Below the pieces are notes generated by a model. That model had not been told where the DNA came from, searched no databases, and saw only the letters and a list, made by a program, of their open reading frames with translations. Shown here one piece after another: positions 38,556-49,924 of a DNA stretch of 64,000 nucleotides. The stretch is taken from positions 1,366,001-1,430,000 of the forward strand of contig JAQFVV010000254.1 of the NCBI GenBank assembly GCA_028023455.1, in the 5' to 3' direction. This DNA comes from Epiperipatus broadwayi (taxonomy: Eukaryota > Onychophora > Udeonychophora > Euonychophora > Peripatidae). The position numbers and the translations under genes were made by a program. Numbering within the stretch: position 1 is the first letter of the stretch; the number at the start of each line of letters is the position of its first letter.

Positions 38556-39027
38556 ATTCCAAACAAATGCAAAAATATTTAAAAAAAGTCTAAAAATTCT
38601 CTTTACCTCACATCTTTTTCTATAAACAATCTCAACTTAATCAAATTTTTTATATTTATATATTCATCCAGAAAAATACTGTAAAACATTCAATTAAAAA
38701 ACTTATTATTTTTCTTTTTTATTAACATCCTGTTTAATTCCGATTAAATTTTACTACTGTAAATTCCTTCCTTTACCGTTCTTTCGTAGTATGGTTTCAT
38801 GAATGAAAATAGAAGGGATTTACATTAGTGAAATTAAACCTAAATTAAAAAGTTAATGAAATATAAAAAAGAAAACAATAGGTTTTTTAATTAAATATTT
38901 TAAGGTAGCTTTTTGGGTGGGTATATAAATATAAAAAATTTGATTAAGTTGAGTTTGTTTGTAGAAACATATGTTGAGGTAAAGATAATTTTTCGTATTT
39001 TTTAATATTTTTGCATTTGTTTGGAAT
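38556..39027. repeat. 472-bp near-complete palindrome (foldback element)
   Basis: It starts ATTCCAAACAAATGCAAAAA and ends with the inverse TTTTTGCATTTGTTTGGAAT. Complementarity continues inwards (CTCAACTTAATCAAATTTT against AAAATTTGATTAAGTTGAG) and, more weakly, to the centre near 38790. No protein is encoded. It is a MITE-like foldback 490 bp left of the Ty3-type element. Confidence 0.8.
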
Positions 39028-39512
39028 CAATAAAGCAAGTCATATATAATATGACATTGCTTTTATAAGCTTGTATTTACAAAAATGTAATACACAGAGT
39101 GTACCAATAGCTCAAATAAGATCATAATTGATAAGGGCAGTAAGAAAAAATATTTAAAATCTGTATTTTTATTTTTTAGTGTTCCTTGAAAAAGACTATA
39201 TAAAATAGCAAAACATTGGATGTATGTTATTTTCATTATAGTCATATAAAAACAAGTTTTAAAAAGAAGTTTGGTGTATTCTTAATATATAGTACTACAT
39301 TTAAAATGAAAATTTCTATTACAACTAAACAGTTTATAAAATTTTTGCCAGAGAGAAAAGCTAGTTGGTAAGAAATGCATATATCCATAACAATAAAAAT
39401 CTAATGTTCCCATAACAACAACAACAACAAAAAATTAGAATAGTTAATTAAAGAAAATTCTAATAAAGGTTTTAAACTAAAAATAATTACATATATAAAA
39501 GATATTAAAAAG

Positions 39513-40268
39513 TGTAGTATTTTGCTTAGTTAAAAAATAGTAAAAGCAATAACAATACTCTAGAAGTTAAACAATGACAATGGGAACCTTCATAGGAATG
39601 AGTTATACATAAAAGAAAAAGGGGAGGATTGTATAATTAAAAGATTTTGCAGACTGAGTGAAAATAACAGATGAAAAAAGTTGGAACTAATTACAGAAAA
39701 GATAAAATCATACAAAATAGTGAATCTGGAGAAGAAGTCAAGTGTTTTTGCAAAGGAATTTAAAGAATGAAGATTTCCAATAAATGGCAGACTGTAAAAA
39801 CTCAGGATTATAAAGTGCTTTGTTTTTTTTCTTGTAATGGAAATGCTATGATGCATGTAACTGGTATCATCAGTGACAAGTCAAAGATTTTGTGAGTGAA
39901 TAAACCCAGATATTTTTTAATCTGAAGATGCAAAAATTGGACTAGTAGTAAATCAGATCATCCTAATCTTATTTTGATTTATTTAAATTTAACAAGTTCT
40001 TAGGTTAAAACTTAGGGAACTGGTAGTATATTTCATATAGTTGCATGAAGGACAAGCCATTGAATGAAACAATTATTGTTGGACAATATTTGATGAGAGA
40101 ACAGATACTAAGAAACCCATGATCATAATTTCTATAGGTAATTATATTTAATCTTCTATATATTCTATTTTTGTTTGTACAACATATAATAATTACTTAT
40201 TACTAAATTAGTTTTAGTTATCAATTAATTGTGGATTGCTCACTTGAGTCATGGGTAAATACATCACA
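39513..40268 (+). repeat. 5' LTR of Ty3-type element
   Basis: TG...CA ends (TGTAGTATTTTG to ATACATCACA), 756 bp. It aligns collinearly with 44794-45597 with many substitutions and indels (roughly 80% by eye), so the insertion is old. A 5-bp direct duplication, AAAAG, lies at 39508-39512 and at 45598-45602; this is weak in A-rich DNA. The GTGACTCAG stretch directly after the LTR is where the primer-binding site should be, but I could not match it to a tRNA with confidence. Confidence 0.8.
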
Positions 40269-40499
40269 AAAGTGACTCAGTTGGAAATTCAAACCTAATA
40301 CAGAGATAGAAATAGTTTCAAGTAGAAATAGAATTGTCAAGTAATAGTATAGGTCAATAAAATGATCAATGGGTAAAATGTTGATAAGTCAAGATAGTAT
40401 TTCAGAATTTGATGTAGAAAATGCAGTGGAATGGACATTGTACATGATGCAACTTGAATATTTTTTAATGCTTAATGACATAAGCAACAATAGCCATTT

Positions 40500-41090
40500 T
40501 GTACCTGGCAGAGAGGAAATTAATTCAAATCATCATTAAGTTATTTGACAAACCTATAATGAAGGCAGTAAGTTATGAGGTAATAATTAATAAGTTAACA
40601 GAGCATTTAAAGTCTGCAGCCATCTAGGTATATTGAAGACAAGCAAAAAGAAAAAAATTAAAGGATTTTGACATAGCGTTACATGAGTTAATTAAAAATT
40701 GTCAATATGATGAATTTGGTGAACAGGTTTTGATTGACCAATTGCTATGGGGTATCACAGTTGAAGTGTTGACAAACATTATTGACTGAAACTGATTTGT
40801 CATGAATTAGTGGTCAAAAAACAGGATCTATACAAATTAATTATTGACCTAGCTTTCACTTTTAGAAGTAAAGCAGATGAAAAGGGCAAAACAGCTGTTT
40901 ATAAAACAAATAAAAGTATGCCAAAGATAAATTATAAATGAAGTGGCAAACCAATACCATTAGGGAAGCATCTTTACTGTGATAAAACAGGATGTCATAA
41001 AAAATTATAGATGACATTGAGAAAGCTGTTTTAGTTGTGTCAATAGAGGGCATTTAGCAACAGTTTGCAAAAAACTGAAATCAAATGATG
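40500..41090 (+). pseudogene. gag remnant of Ty3-type element
   Basis: Around 40590-40790 translation gives a Lys-rich gag-like stretch (KLTEHLKSAA, then LHELIKNCQYDEF). A CCHC zinc knuckle, CFSCVNRGHLATVC (C-x2-C-x4-H-x4-C), is intact at 41027-41068. Several stops and frame changes separate the parts. In its active form the product would form the particle and bind the RNA genome; here it is dead. Confidence 0.75.
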
Positions 41091-41189
41091 AAAGAAAATA
41101 AAACAGAGGGGAGGTAGGCAAGACAAAGTTAGTATTAGAAAGAGTATGATTTCACACTGGCAAAATCAATATATGCTAACACTTAAATT

Positions 41190-42710
41190 AGTAGCATAGA
41201 ACTTGAAATGGATATTGATAGTGGCTCAGGTATTTCATTTGTGTCTGAAAGTTCATGGAAGGCAATAGCAAAAAGTTATAAGGTAAAAATTAAAAAGACT
41301 GATATAAAAGTGAAAGATGTAAGTGGAAACTCACTAGTGTTAGTTGGAATGGCTGATGGCTCCAATAATATATAGAAAAAAAGCTATTTGCCAATGTATA
41401 TTGTTAAAAGAAAATCTAATAATCTAAAGGTAGTGGTTTAAATAGTTAAGTATTAAGCTATCCATTTTTAAAATATTTGCCATGAAACAGGAAATGCTAA
41501 ATAGATACCCATAATTACTTGTTGAGGAGTTAGGATAAATAAAATCAAGCCCTGTAGATTTAGAATTATGTAAAAATGCATGGCTGGTGGTTTGCAAGCT
41601 GTGGAAGATTTCTTTTTTGCAGAGAAAAAAGATTAAGGAAAAAAAACATTGGTGACTAAAACCACTGTAGAAGAGGCAAAATGGGCCACAACCATAGTGT
41701 TGATATCAAAACCTAATGGACAAATCAGAATGTGCAGGGATTATCAGGTGATCATAAATAAATATCTAAATAAAGGTGTGTACCCAGTACTTAATGTTAG
41801 AGAAGTTTCAGTGAATTTTGACACTAATCACACCATTTGGCCTGTTCAAAGGTAATCATTTACCATTTAGAATTGCTATGGCACCAAACATTTTTCAGGC
41901 CAAGTTAAGTTTATTGTTACAAGGGTTAAATGGGGTAACATCTTATTATGACAACATTTTGATTATAGCGACATGTAGGTAATTGTTAGGTAAAAATGTT
42001 AAATATTTGTAATAAATTAAATAGGGAAGGGGTTAAGTTAAACCATGAAAATGTATATAAAAGAGAAAAAAGAATTAAAATTTCTGGGTCACAAAATTTC
42101 TGATAAAGAAAAACATCCTTCAGCAGACAAAGTCAGGATTGTCCAAAATGCTGAAAGGTCAAAGAATGAATGTATAGTGGCTTCAGGCCCTTTTAGGGTT
42201 AGTTAAATTTTTGAGACATTTTTAAAAAATAAGGTTATGGTAGCAAAACTATTGTATAAGTTATTGCACAAAGGGCAAAGTTGGGTTTAGACAGAAAGTC
42301 ATGGCAGGGCTTTTGAAAAAACAAAAGAACTGTGGTCATTGGATATGTTAGTGCATTTGAATGGTGACAGTAAATGAGAATTATTACTGATTCATCAGAC
42401 TTAAGAGTAAAGGCTGTTGCATATGCATCCAGAACATTGTCAAAAGCAGCATGTAATTACAATCAAGTGGACAAAGAATCTCTGGTGATCATTTTCACAT
42501 TGAAAAAATATCAGTTTGTTTTCAGGCAGTTTTAAAATTGTTACTGATCATAAGCCTTTGATGGGAATTTTAGGAAATAATCATGCAGTGCCAGGGGTTA
42601 AACTTAATTATATTGACAACCTGAACTCACAAGTTTTAAATAATAGGACAATTCAAAATTGGACTAGGAAAGAAAAAGGGTTCAATATTATTTTGATTTG
42701 AAATAAGAAG
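41190..42710 (+). pseudogene. pol remnant: protease, reverse transcriptase, RNase H
   Basis: Protease: the active-site motif reads DSGSG at 41217-41231 (usual form DTG/DSG). Reverse transcriptase: KPNGQIRMCRDYQ near 41710-41750, FRIAMAP near 41867, and the catalytic box reads YYDN at 41944-41955 where YxDD is required, so the second Asp is lost. FLGHKIS follows near 42080. RNase H: TDHKPLMGIL near 42540. At least four frame changes and stops lie between these motifs, and part of the palm seems deleted. Confidence 0.85.
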
Positions 42711-42899
42711 GGCTATCCTAAAACAAGACTTAGTTTTGTGGCAGTGGGGTTTTGGGGGAATAGAGTAGATATATCATCTACAAAGAGGGTTGAAGTTTTA
42801 ACACTTCTCCATGAAAGGCATTCTGGCATAGCCCATGTGAAAGCTTTGCCGTAGTTATGTCTGGTGGCTACAAATTAATACAGACATAGAAAATACATT

Positions 42900-42907
42900 A
42901 AAGGTTG
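42900..42907. repeat. 8-bp target-site duplication of nested Merlin
   Basis: AAAGGTTG occurs here and at 43871-43878, directly outside both Merlin ends. Merlin elements make 8-9 bp duplications. Confidence 0.85.
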
Positions 42908-43870
42908 GATAAAGGTTTACTATAATGGTCTATGGGTGTTTGCCCTCTATTGTTTAAAATTTAAACTAAGTTGTTTGACAATCTTATGTGTATGTTATTA
43001 TATTACAAATAAATTAAAATTTATTCAAATGTAAAAGATAATAAAAAAAACATTTACCTTTTTAAACATAATTATGTCCTATACACACTAGAAAGTTGGA
43101 GAAAAAAGCGATATTTCTGTATCTACTCCGGAGGGCAAATTCATGCAGGTATGATAAAAACAAAGCTCTGCTAGTGCCAGATTGGAATTTCAGCTTATGC
43201 TTTGCTCTCATCCACATGTTTTCAATATTCTGGGTGTGTATGTCCTGGTCTTTGGGATGCATGAAGTTGTCCTGATGGATGACAACCGAATGCATATACA
43301 CACCATTGTTGAGACTGCTGATGTTATTGTACGCAGCCCAGCCATCGGAAATAATGTGCGTAACTGGTAAAATAAACCACTGTATCAGGCCCTCCAGTGT
43401 ATCAGCCATCCTGTCTGCAACTTCTGTCAAGAAGCACTTTCTTGATGCTCTCTCTATACCACCAGAATAGCAGCAACACTCAAAATTTCACCATCAGGTA
43501 CTAAGCATGTAGCAGACATTTTTTCCAACTATAAAACTGTACACGTGTGCGTGTAATTCGCGCCATTGAACACATAGGGTGTCTTTTTTTTTGTAACATG
43601 TGCTATAAATGTAGTTATTTTAAATTCTTAAGTTGTAGACAGTTTAAATTCTTAACTTTCAAACAAATTAAAAGTAATTCTTTTAATTAATGTGGTGTAA
43701 TTAATCCAACATTCAAAAGGTTTTTTTTATTTATTATTATCTTTTACATTTGATTAAATTTTAATTTATTTGTAATATAATAACATACATGTAAGATTCT
43801 CAAACAATTTAGTTTAAATTTTAAACATTAGAGGGCAAACACCCATAGACCATTATAGTAAACCTTTACC
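42908..43870 (-). mobile_element. Merlin DNA transposon nested in the Ty3 integrase
   Basis: 963 bp with terminal inverted repeats of about 130 bp (outer bases GATAAAGGTTTACTATAATG on the left, the inverse with GGTAAAGG on the right) and a perfect 8-bp target duplication. The minus strand carries the C-terminal half of an ISXO2-like transposase. The N-terminal half is deleted, so the element is a shortened, non-autonomous copy. Its TIR differs from that of the Merlin group at 12.1, 13.7 and 47.9 kb, so at least two Merlin families are present. Confidence 0.9.
43062..43480 (-). pseudogene. ISXO2-like transposase C-terminal half
   Basis: The minus strand is open for 122 codons. It contains a region like the second catalytic Asp (THIISDGWAAY) and the third acidic position (HTQNIENMW, Glu present), the D..E part of the DDE domain. 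Upstream, GGIERASRKCFL in another frame matches the segment before it. The first catalytic Asp and the N-terminal zinc-binding part are missing. DDE transposases of this group cut and paste the element through its TIRs; this copy cannot. Confidence 0.85.
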
Positions 43871-44793
43871 AAAGGTTGTTCTGTATGTCAAAAAATAGTC
43901 AAAAAGTGTATTAACAGAGAAATGTTTAGCATCCTGGCTGAAGGCAACAACACATGGCAATGAGCAGTTATTGATAATGCAGGATCAGTTAATATAAAAA
44001 TTCTTCTGATAATTATAGACACATTGTCCTGGAGATATGTGTTTGAAGATGATTTGATTAATACATGGTTTTCCAGAAGTGGTTATATCAGATAACAGAG
44101 CAGGTTTTACTGGAGAGGAATTATGACTCTTTTTTAGTACTTTTGGGGTTCATCACATGTGCATGCCTCCATATCATTCTCAATCAAATGCATTAGCAGA
44201 GAATGTGGTACAGCAAGCCAAAAGAATTTTTTTTTTAATGTGCAATGTAGAAATGCAAGATGCATTGCAGGAATTTATGCTATACCAACATTCAGTGACA
44301 AAAAAATCTTTGGAAGAATTAATGTGTGGACATAAACTTAGGACTAAATTGGCAGGTTTGTATCCTAATGAAATAATTAGTGTTTCCAATGTCAAGCCAA
44401 GTAAATCATTTAGAGTTTTTGGAGCCTGTATGGGTGAAAGATATGCTATGGAAAATGGATCAAGGGAATAATATAGAAAATACTGACAAATCTAATATAT
44501 GTGGTTAGTTGAATTAATGGTATAAAGTACAGATGCCGCATGAATCATATAAGATAAAGATATCCAGAGGAAGTGCATCTGGAAATACTACAATATGCAG
44601 GAAGAGAAGAAGCAACATGGAAGAAAGACAGAAAAAACTGTCAGTCAAAAAAAAACAGTAATGAAACTGCAGAAGAAATTCAAGTGAAACTAGAAATAAG
44701 ATTACCCAGACCTGTGAGCATAAAAAGAAAACCAGAAAAATGGAAGGATTATGTATAAGAAACAGTTACATCTTCTGGAGTGAGGTGAGGAAG

Positions 44794-45597
44794 TGTAGTA
44801 TTTTGTTTTCAACAAACATTTTAATTAAAAAATAGTAAAAGCGATAACAAAACTCCAGAAGTAAAATTAAATGTATTAATCCATGACAATCAAAAACATT
44901 CATAGAAATTTGTGATATATAGAAGAAAATAAATAGAATTGCTTAAATAACAGGTTTGCACACTGAACAGAATGATAGGAAGAGTAAAATTGGAACTAAT
45001 TAGAGAAAAGATAAAATTATACAAAATAGTGAATCTGTAAAGTAAGTCAATTTGGTTTTTGCAAAGAAATTTAAATAATAAAAATTTATGATAAGGAAAC
45101 AAATAAATGTCAGACTATAAAAACTTGGGATTGTAGAGTTGAGTGTGCTTTTTTCCTTTCAAGTTAATGGAACACTATGATGCATGTAACTAGTATTGGC
45201 AGTGACAAGTCAAAGTTTCTGTGAGAAAAACCCCAGATATTTTGGAATCTGAAAATACAGAAGTCTGACTAATAGTAATGTGGATTATCCTGATCCTACT
45301 TTGATTTATTTAAGCATAACAGGCTCTTAGATTTAAATTTGGGAAACTGGCAGTATATTTTATATAGGTGTGTGAAGGAGACACCATTGAATGAGGCCAT
45401 AATTGTTGAACAATATTTGATGATGAAATAGAGACTTTTAAAAAGCCAGGATCATAATTTCTGCAGATAATTATATTTAAACTTGTATATCTTTTATTTT
45501 CGTTTGTACGTCATATATTAAATACTTATTACTAGATTAGTTTTAATTATTAATTAATTGTGGTTTGCTCACTCATATTATGAGTGAATACACCATA
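44794..45597 (+). repeat. 3' LTR of Ty3-type element
   Basis: 804 bp, TGTAGTATTTTG to ACACCATA (the terminal CA is mutated to TA). It aligns with 39513-40268 and is followed by the AAAAG direct repeat at 45598-45602. A polyadenylation function in the LTR cannot be judged. Confidence 0.8.
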
Positions 45598-45965
45598 AAA
45601 AGAAAAAAATGTTTACCATCAAAGTAAATTAGTAAACAAATCAATAAGAAAAAAATGTTGAAATATAAAAAATTACAAAATATCAAATGTTAAAAGTCCT
45701 ACTTAATAACGTTGTCATAAAGACTTATTAAATAAAATAAATAAGACTTAGCCAAAATTTATAAAAAAAATTCAGAAAGACAAATAATACATGTTACTTT
45801 TTCAATGTCAATAGCAACAACTTGAATACTAATCACTATTATTATTTATTTTGTCAAATGTGTAAGAAATTTTATTAAAATATTGCCGTTAATTTCTGTT
45901 TTATTTTATTTTATGCATATGATTTGCATACAGTTAACATTTTTTCTTTTACAATTTATATTTAG
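45598..45965. other. End of last intron
   Basis: A+T-rich sequence with a pyrimidine-rich tract (TTTTTTCTTTTACAATTTATA) leading to the acceptor TTTAG at 45965. Confidence 0.6.
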
Positions 45966-46217
45966 AGTCAAGGAAATGTGAAATTTGAGAGGCAATCAGA
46001 TGAATACGATCAAAAGTGTCCCATTTGCTTATTAGAATATGAAGAAGGGAAAAGAGTTAGAACATTACTTTGTATGCATCTTTTCCATAAGAAATGTGTA
46101 GACCAATGGCTTTCAACTAATAAACATTGTCCAGTTTGCCAGACTGATATTAAAGAATACGCAAACAAATATGTTCAGATCATGTTGTTGTATTTTAATA
46201 CACTGAACATAATATAA
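45966..46217 (+). CDS. RING-H2 finger exon (terminal coding exon, E3 ubiquitin ligase)
   Basis: 83 codons plus TAA, phase 0 from acceptor TTTAG at 45965. Residues 18-58 form a full RING-H2: Cys18, Cys21, Cys36, His38, His41, Cys44, Cys55, Cys58 with spacing C-x2-C-x14-C-x1-H-x2-H-x2-C-x10-C-x2-C (DNA 46017-46139). Ile20 and Trp48 are at the usual E2-contact positions. The segments CMHLFH and [10 protein letters not shown] are closest, from memory, to Arkadia (RNF111) and RNF165. RING-H2 proteins pass ubiquitin from an E2 to a substrate; the substrate here is unknown. Oddity: the residue after Cys58 is Gln, where strong E3s usually have Arg. The ~24-residue tail after the RING is A+T-rich. Confidence 0.9.
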   Translation, partial: SQGNVKFERQSDEYDQKCPICLLEYEEGKRVRTLLCMHLFHKKCVDQWLSTNKHCPVCQTDIKEYANKYVQIMLLYFNTLNII

Positions 46218-46253
46218 ATATTTCACTTTGTACATTATTTTTTTAATATAGAA

Positions 46254-46259
46254 AATAAA
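46254..46259 (+). promoter_or_regulatory. Candidate polyadenylation signal
   Basis: AATAAA, 37 bp after the stop codon of the RING exon. In such A+T-rich DNA the hexamer is common, so it is only a candidate. Confidence 0.4.
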
Positions 46260-46884
46260 AAATTATTTTAATTTAAAACGTTTTTATTTTGTATGCTATA
46301 GATAATCACACATCTAATTTTGTTTTGTTGTTCTTAGGAAAGCATAATATATATATATATAAATTAGGTTCACCATTTTCGATCAAATCAAACATTTATA
46401 TGTTATGTCAGGGAGCAATTCCTACATTACCAAATAGACAATTTATATAAAATTCATCTAGTAACAATATTACTGCAGCAATATCAGATTATGGTTTAAT
46501 AAATTAATAATAAAACTATTATAAGCATTTTAATTATAGATATATACATATTAACAATTTATATAAAGCACATATACTTACATACCTAAATGCTTTCTCA
46601 AATAATAGAGATCAGTGTGATCTGTTCCTAGACTTGCTTCCCCATGGTCAGAGACAAGCCAACCCACAATATTAGCTATCAAGAATAACACATTGTTGTT
46701 GCAAGTATAACTGTAGCTTAAAGCTTCCACAAGCAAGTATTCTTTGAATCTTTTTAGACCAATTCTTTACTATTAATTGTTTATTAAGACTCCTGTTCTA
46801 ATTATAATAGTAAAAAAAAAAAAGTCATATCATATGACTCAATTTTCAAGCTTGTATTACAAATGTAAGAAAATGAGCCAGCTA

Positions 46885-47475
46885 AGAGCTCTAAACAAGC
46901 TTCTCTGACTTATGCCACCAGAGATAGCATTTAAATGATATCTATTTAGAACTTACCACATCTCCAAACTAGTTTTAAGCTATTGACTTTCATCAATCTA
47001 GTTGCTTCTGACACTAGATCTAAAATACCCACTCACAGTCAGCATTTATCTAAGAATTATTAAATAGAAAATCAGGAATTTTTAGCCATCTATGTATCTT
47101 CAAATCCAGCTATCTAACAGAAATAGTTATAAGAGCAATGCTATATTGCTGCGGTTGTTAATATATGGGGTAACTGATGGATTTTCAGGCTCATATAGCT
47201 ATTTAAGTTAGGTGGCTGGATTCAAAGACATGTAGATGTCTGAAACTTTCGCATTTTTTATTTAATAGTTAAGTGTTAGATAAATGCTGGCTGTGAGTTG
47301 GTATTTTACATCTAATGTCTGAAGCTTCTAGAACTTCACTGAAAAGAGCCAACAGCTTGAAACTAGTTTGGGGATGTGGGAAGTTCTAGATAGAAATTGT
47401 GTAAAAGCTTTCTCTTGGAGCGTTAATTAGAAAAGTTTGTTTGGAGCTTTCAGCAAGCTCGTTTTATTATATTAT
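46885..47475. repeat. Foldback element related to the 10.4-kb family
   Basis: Left arm ~46885-47150 and right arm ~47160-47475 are diverged inverse copies: CCAAACTAGTTTTAAGCTATTG against CAGCTTGAAACTAGTTTGG, and CAGCATTTATCTAA against TTAGATAAATGCTGG. The centre is near 47155. The AAACTAGTTTGGGGAT core links it to 10424-10768; the AGCTAT and GACAT motifs recall the 6-kb repeat family. Confidence 0.75.
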
Positions 47476-48289
47476 GTTCTAATTAATTGAGCCATTTAGA
47501 TTCTACCCACATCTAATATTTATTACCTCCAAATGTATCCACTTAAATAAAATCTTTTTAATTGTTATTTATTAATTAATTCTCGATGGAATACTATTTT
47601 TATCTTTTTGTAAACAATTAATTTATTTCCGCAAGTTATAATTAATACACTGCAATTTTTTTATGTACTACTTCAATCAGTTTTAATTTTACATTTATTT
47701 AAATTTATTTTTAAATTTTAGATGTGCATATATTTCAACATAGAAACGCACACACATATATAACAATTGTTTATCAGTTTTTCAGGCTTTATATGTGTAT
47801 GTATTTTAACATACACATATATAGACATAGCAAAATATATATAACATAAAATGAGAAAAACATTAAGAATAATGTAAAAACATAAAATAACTTTAGATAA
47901 AAAATAGGATACTTGCATATTAGTTCTGTTACACTTTTCACATTTGTGATATATGTATGTCTAACGTTGAACTCCCATCAAATAAACCCTGTGATCTCAT
48001 CTGATCTCACCCAATAACTTGTATATGAGAACATCTGACAAAAGTGATTCAAAATCTCGATCATTTTCTGCTTATTAGATACATCACATTTATTATCCAG
48101 ATGTCATTGGAAAAAGTCTTTCGAAGTGTTTTGCCTTTTTTGTGTGGATTTTATTTCATAGTGCTGTCAAATGCACTTTTCTTGCATTTTCTACTGTATT
48201 AGTTTTGATTTGAAGTAAGTGAATATGTGTAATTTTCATTTTACCCTTTGATTTTCTGATTCATACTAACTTTTATTGTTATAGTACAA

Positions 48290-49130
48290 AATTATGAAAA
48301 ATAGAAATTCCCCACTACTGACATCAATGTGGTCCACTACTTTCAAGACAAAGGACTTCTGTCATCTGAAAAAGTGTTCCTGAATGAATATACTATGACC
48401 ATTTACATACACACTTTGGACAAGCAATGATATTGTAACTTTTGAGATGCAATATTAAAATAGGTCTTCATACAAGAATGAGGTGGGAGGGTTCCATAAT
48501 TACACTTGTGATGGTGATCTCATTTATTTTCAGCTAGTCTTGTAAATTAACAACTACTGAATGTGACAAAGCAGAGCTTGATTTTGCATAGAAAAGTGTA
48601 ATAAACTGGAATAACCATATGCAAGAAGTTTGTGCTACTGCAATATTAAGCTACAAAAAATTGGAGGTCCTAATAAAATTATTGAAATTGATGAAGAGTC
48701 TTTCCACAAAGAGAAAAATCCAAGCCAGAGAACTATCTCTAGAACAATGCAGGGAGACTGATGAGTGTTTCATTATGATGATTGATGACAGAACAGTAGC
48801 AACTCTGCTATTTAACAAAATGTGAAAGATGGTTCAACGTGTTCAGACTCTTGAAAAACATAGAAAACTGATGAATTATGAGCTCCTGGCTATGACCATT
48901 TTTTGTGAAACAAATATAATTTTGTGAATCCAGAAACTGGAATTCACACTCAGAACATGAAAAGACTTTGGGGTTTACTGGTGTAATAAGAAACACTGAA
49001 GAGCAGCATGACAGCACCTAGATTCCTATTTTCCAGAATTTATGTGGCAGAGTCTGCATAAAAATGACAACACTTTCATTTGTATCATGGATGAAATAGA
49101 AAAAAATCAGTTTACAATATTGATTCCATT
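48290..49130 (+). pseudogene. ISXO2-like (Merlin) transposase pseudogene
   Basis: In order, in shifting frames: QDKGLLSSEKV near 48340, RCNIK near 48450, WNNYMQEVC near 48610-48635, LSTKRK near 48710, CRETDECF near 48750-48775, DDRTVATLL near 48785-48810, and NPETGIHTQNMKRLW near 48930-48970. This is the full ISXO2-like order. Damage includes a lost EIDES motif (the equivalent reads KLMKSL, so the first catalytic Asp is gone), a deletion around the second Asp, Lys at the Glu position of the third motif, and several stops. Confidence 0.8.
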
Positions 49131-49924
49131 AAAGTGAAAATTTATTGATCCTATACAGGCATTATATTGCAGAAACATATTTTTTAAATATCCATTTTGA
49201 AAAAAATTTGAAATAGATGTAAGAAAGAAAGGTATCTTTAAAATAGAGTACAAATGTCTTATGGAGATCTTCTGCAGAGGGCGAAATGATTGCTTTATCT
49301 TGACAATTCCTGTTATACCTGCATGGTATATTTTTATTTTAAGCAATTTAATTTGTTTATTATGTAGTATCTTTTTTTTCCAATTTTGGTTTTGAATTAG
49401 TTTTGATAATTTCATGCCAGATATAATAAACATACTAATATTTTAGTAATATTTTTTGCCAATTTATTCATGCTAGTCTTAATATTTGTACATTTTTTTT
49501 TTTTGCATTTTAAGATGATTTAATTTGCTTATGTATTATTATTGTTATTTAGCTGGTAATTTTGCTTTAGTATCCTCCTTATAACTTTATGACAGATCTT
49601 AAATATACATTAGTACATATTTTATTAATTTTAAGTAACATTTGGGAATTTCTGGCAGTGTGTATAATTTTGCTTTAATGCTTGTTTTGGAAATGTCATG
49701 CCAGAGTTTATATATGCAGTGCTTTTATGAACTTTAAGTAAAATTGTGAGAATTACTGACCATGTGAGTTTGATGGAATAATGTTGTATCTTGTGCAGAT
49801 GGAGGGGAGATTCTTTTAGTATTGCAATGTGTCTGTTTTTATTATTTTTTGTGTAAAATGGATATTTTTCATATTGTTAGAAATGTACTTTTTCAAATTG
49901 TCTGTTGTGATTAGTGTTACATAT

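Larger units (their letters stand above)
35541..39507. other. Intron sequence with palindromes, no gene recognised
   Basis: (TA)n tracts lie at 35929-35941 and 36477-36491. The reading frame at 36729-36989 and minus-strand frames at 37015-37218 and 37502-37756 are low in complexity and match nothing I know. The two clear inverted repeats are listed separately. Confidence 0.45.
42790..44480 (+). pseudogene. Integrase remnant, split by Merlin insertion
   Basis: Upstream part (to 42899): LHERHSGIAHVKALP with the two His of the HHCC finger, then WWLQINTDIENTLK. Downstream part (from 43871): GCSVCQ with the two Cys, reached by a one-base frame difference, then the core, ending HSQSNALAENVVQQAK at 44172-44220, which includes the third acidic residue (Glu). 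The tail RPVSIKRKPEKWKDYV at 44710-44757 looks like a Ty3-type pol C-terminus. The Merlin element thus sits between the His pair and the Cys pair. Confidence 0.8.
39513..45597 (+). mobile_element. Ty3-type LTR retrotransposon, degenerate, with nested Merlin
   Basis: The element is 6.1 kb including a 963-bp Merlin insertion at 42908-43870. It has two LTRs, a 5-bp direct repeat at the outer borders, gag with a CCHC knuckle, protease, reverse transcriptase, RNase H and integrase in the Ty3 order, and a purine-rich stretch (GGAGTGAGGTGAGGAAG) just before the 3' LTR. All genes are broken. It lies in the last intron of the RING gene, in sense orientation, 370 bp before the RING exon. Confidence 0.85.

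Noticed and set aside
40269-40300. Primer-binding site of the Ty3-type element
   Set aside because: Sequence after the LTR (GTGACTCAG) does not start with TGG and I could not assign a tRNA.
42908-43870. Bacterial IS1595/ISXO2 insertion or contamination
   Set aside because: Long TIRs, an 8-bp duplication inside a eukaryotic Ty3 element and several decayed copies fit the eukaryotic Merlin superfamily.
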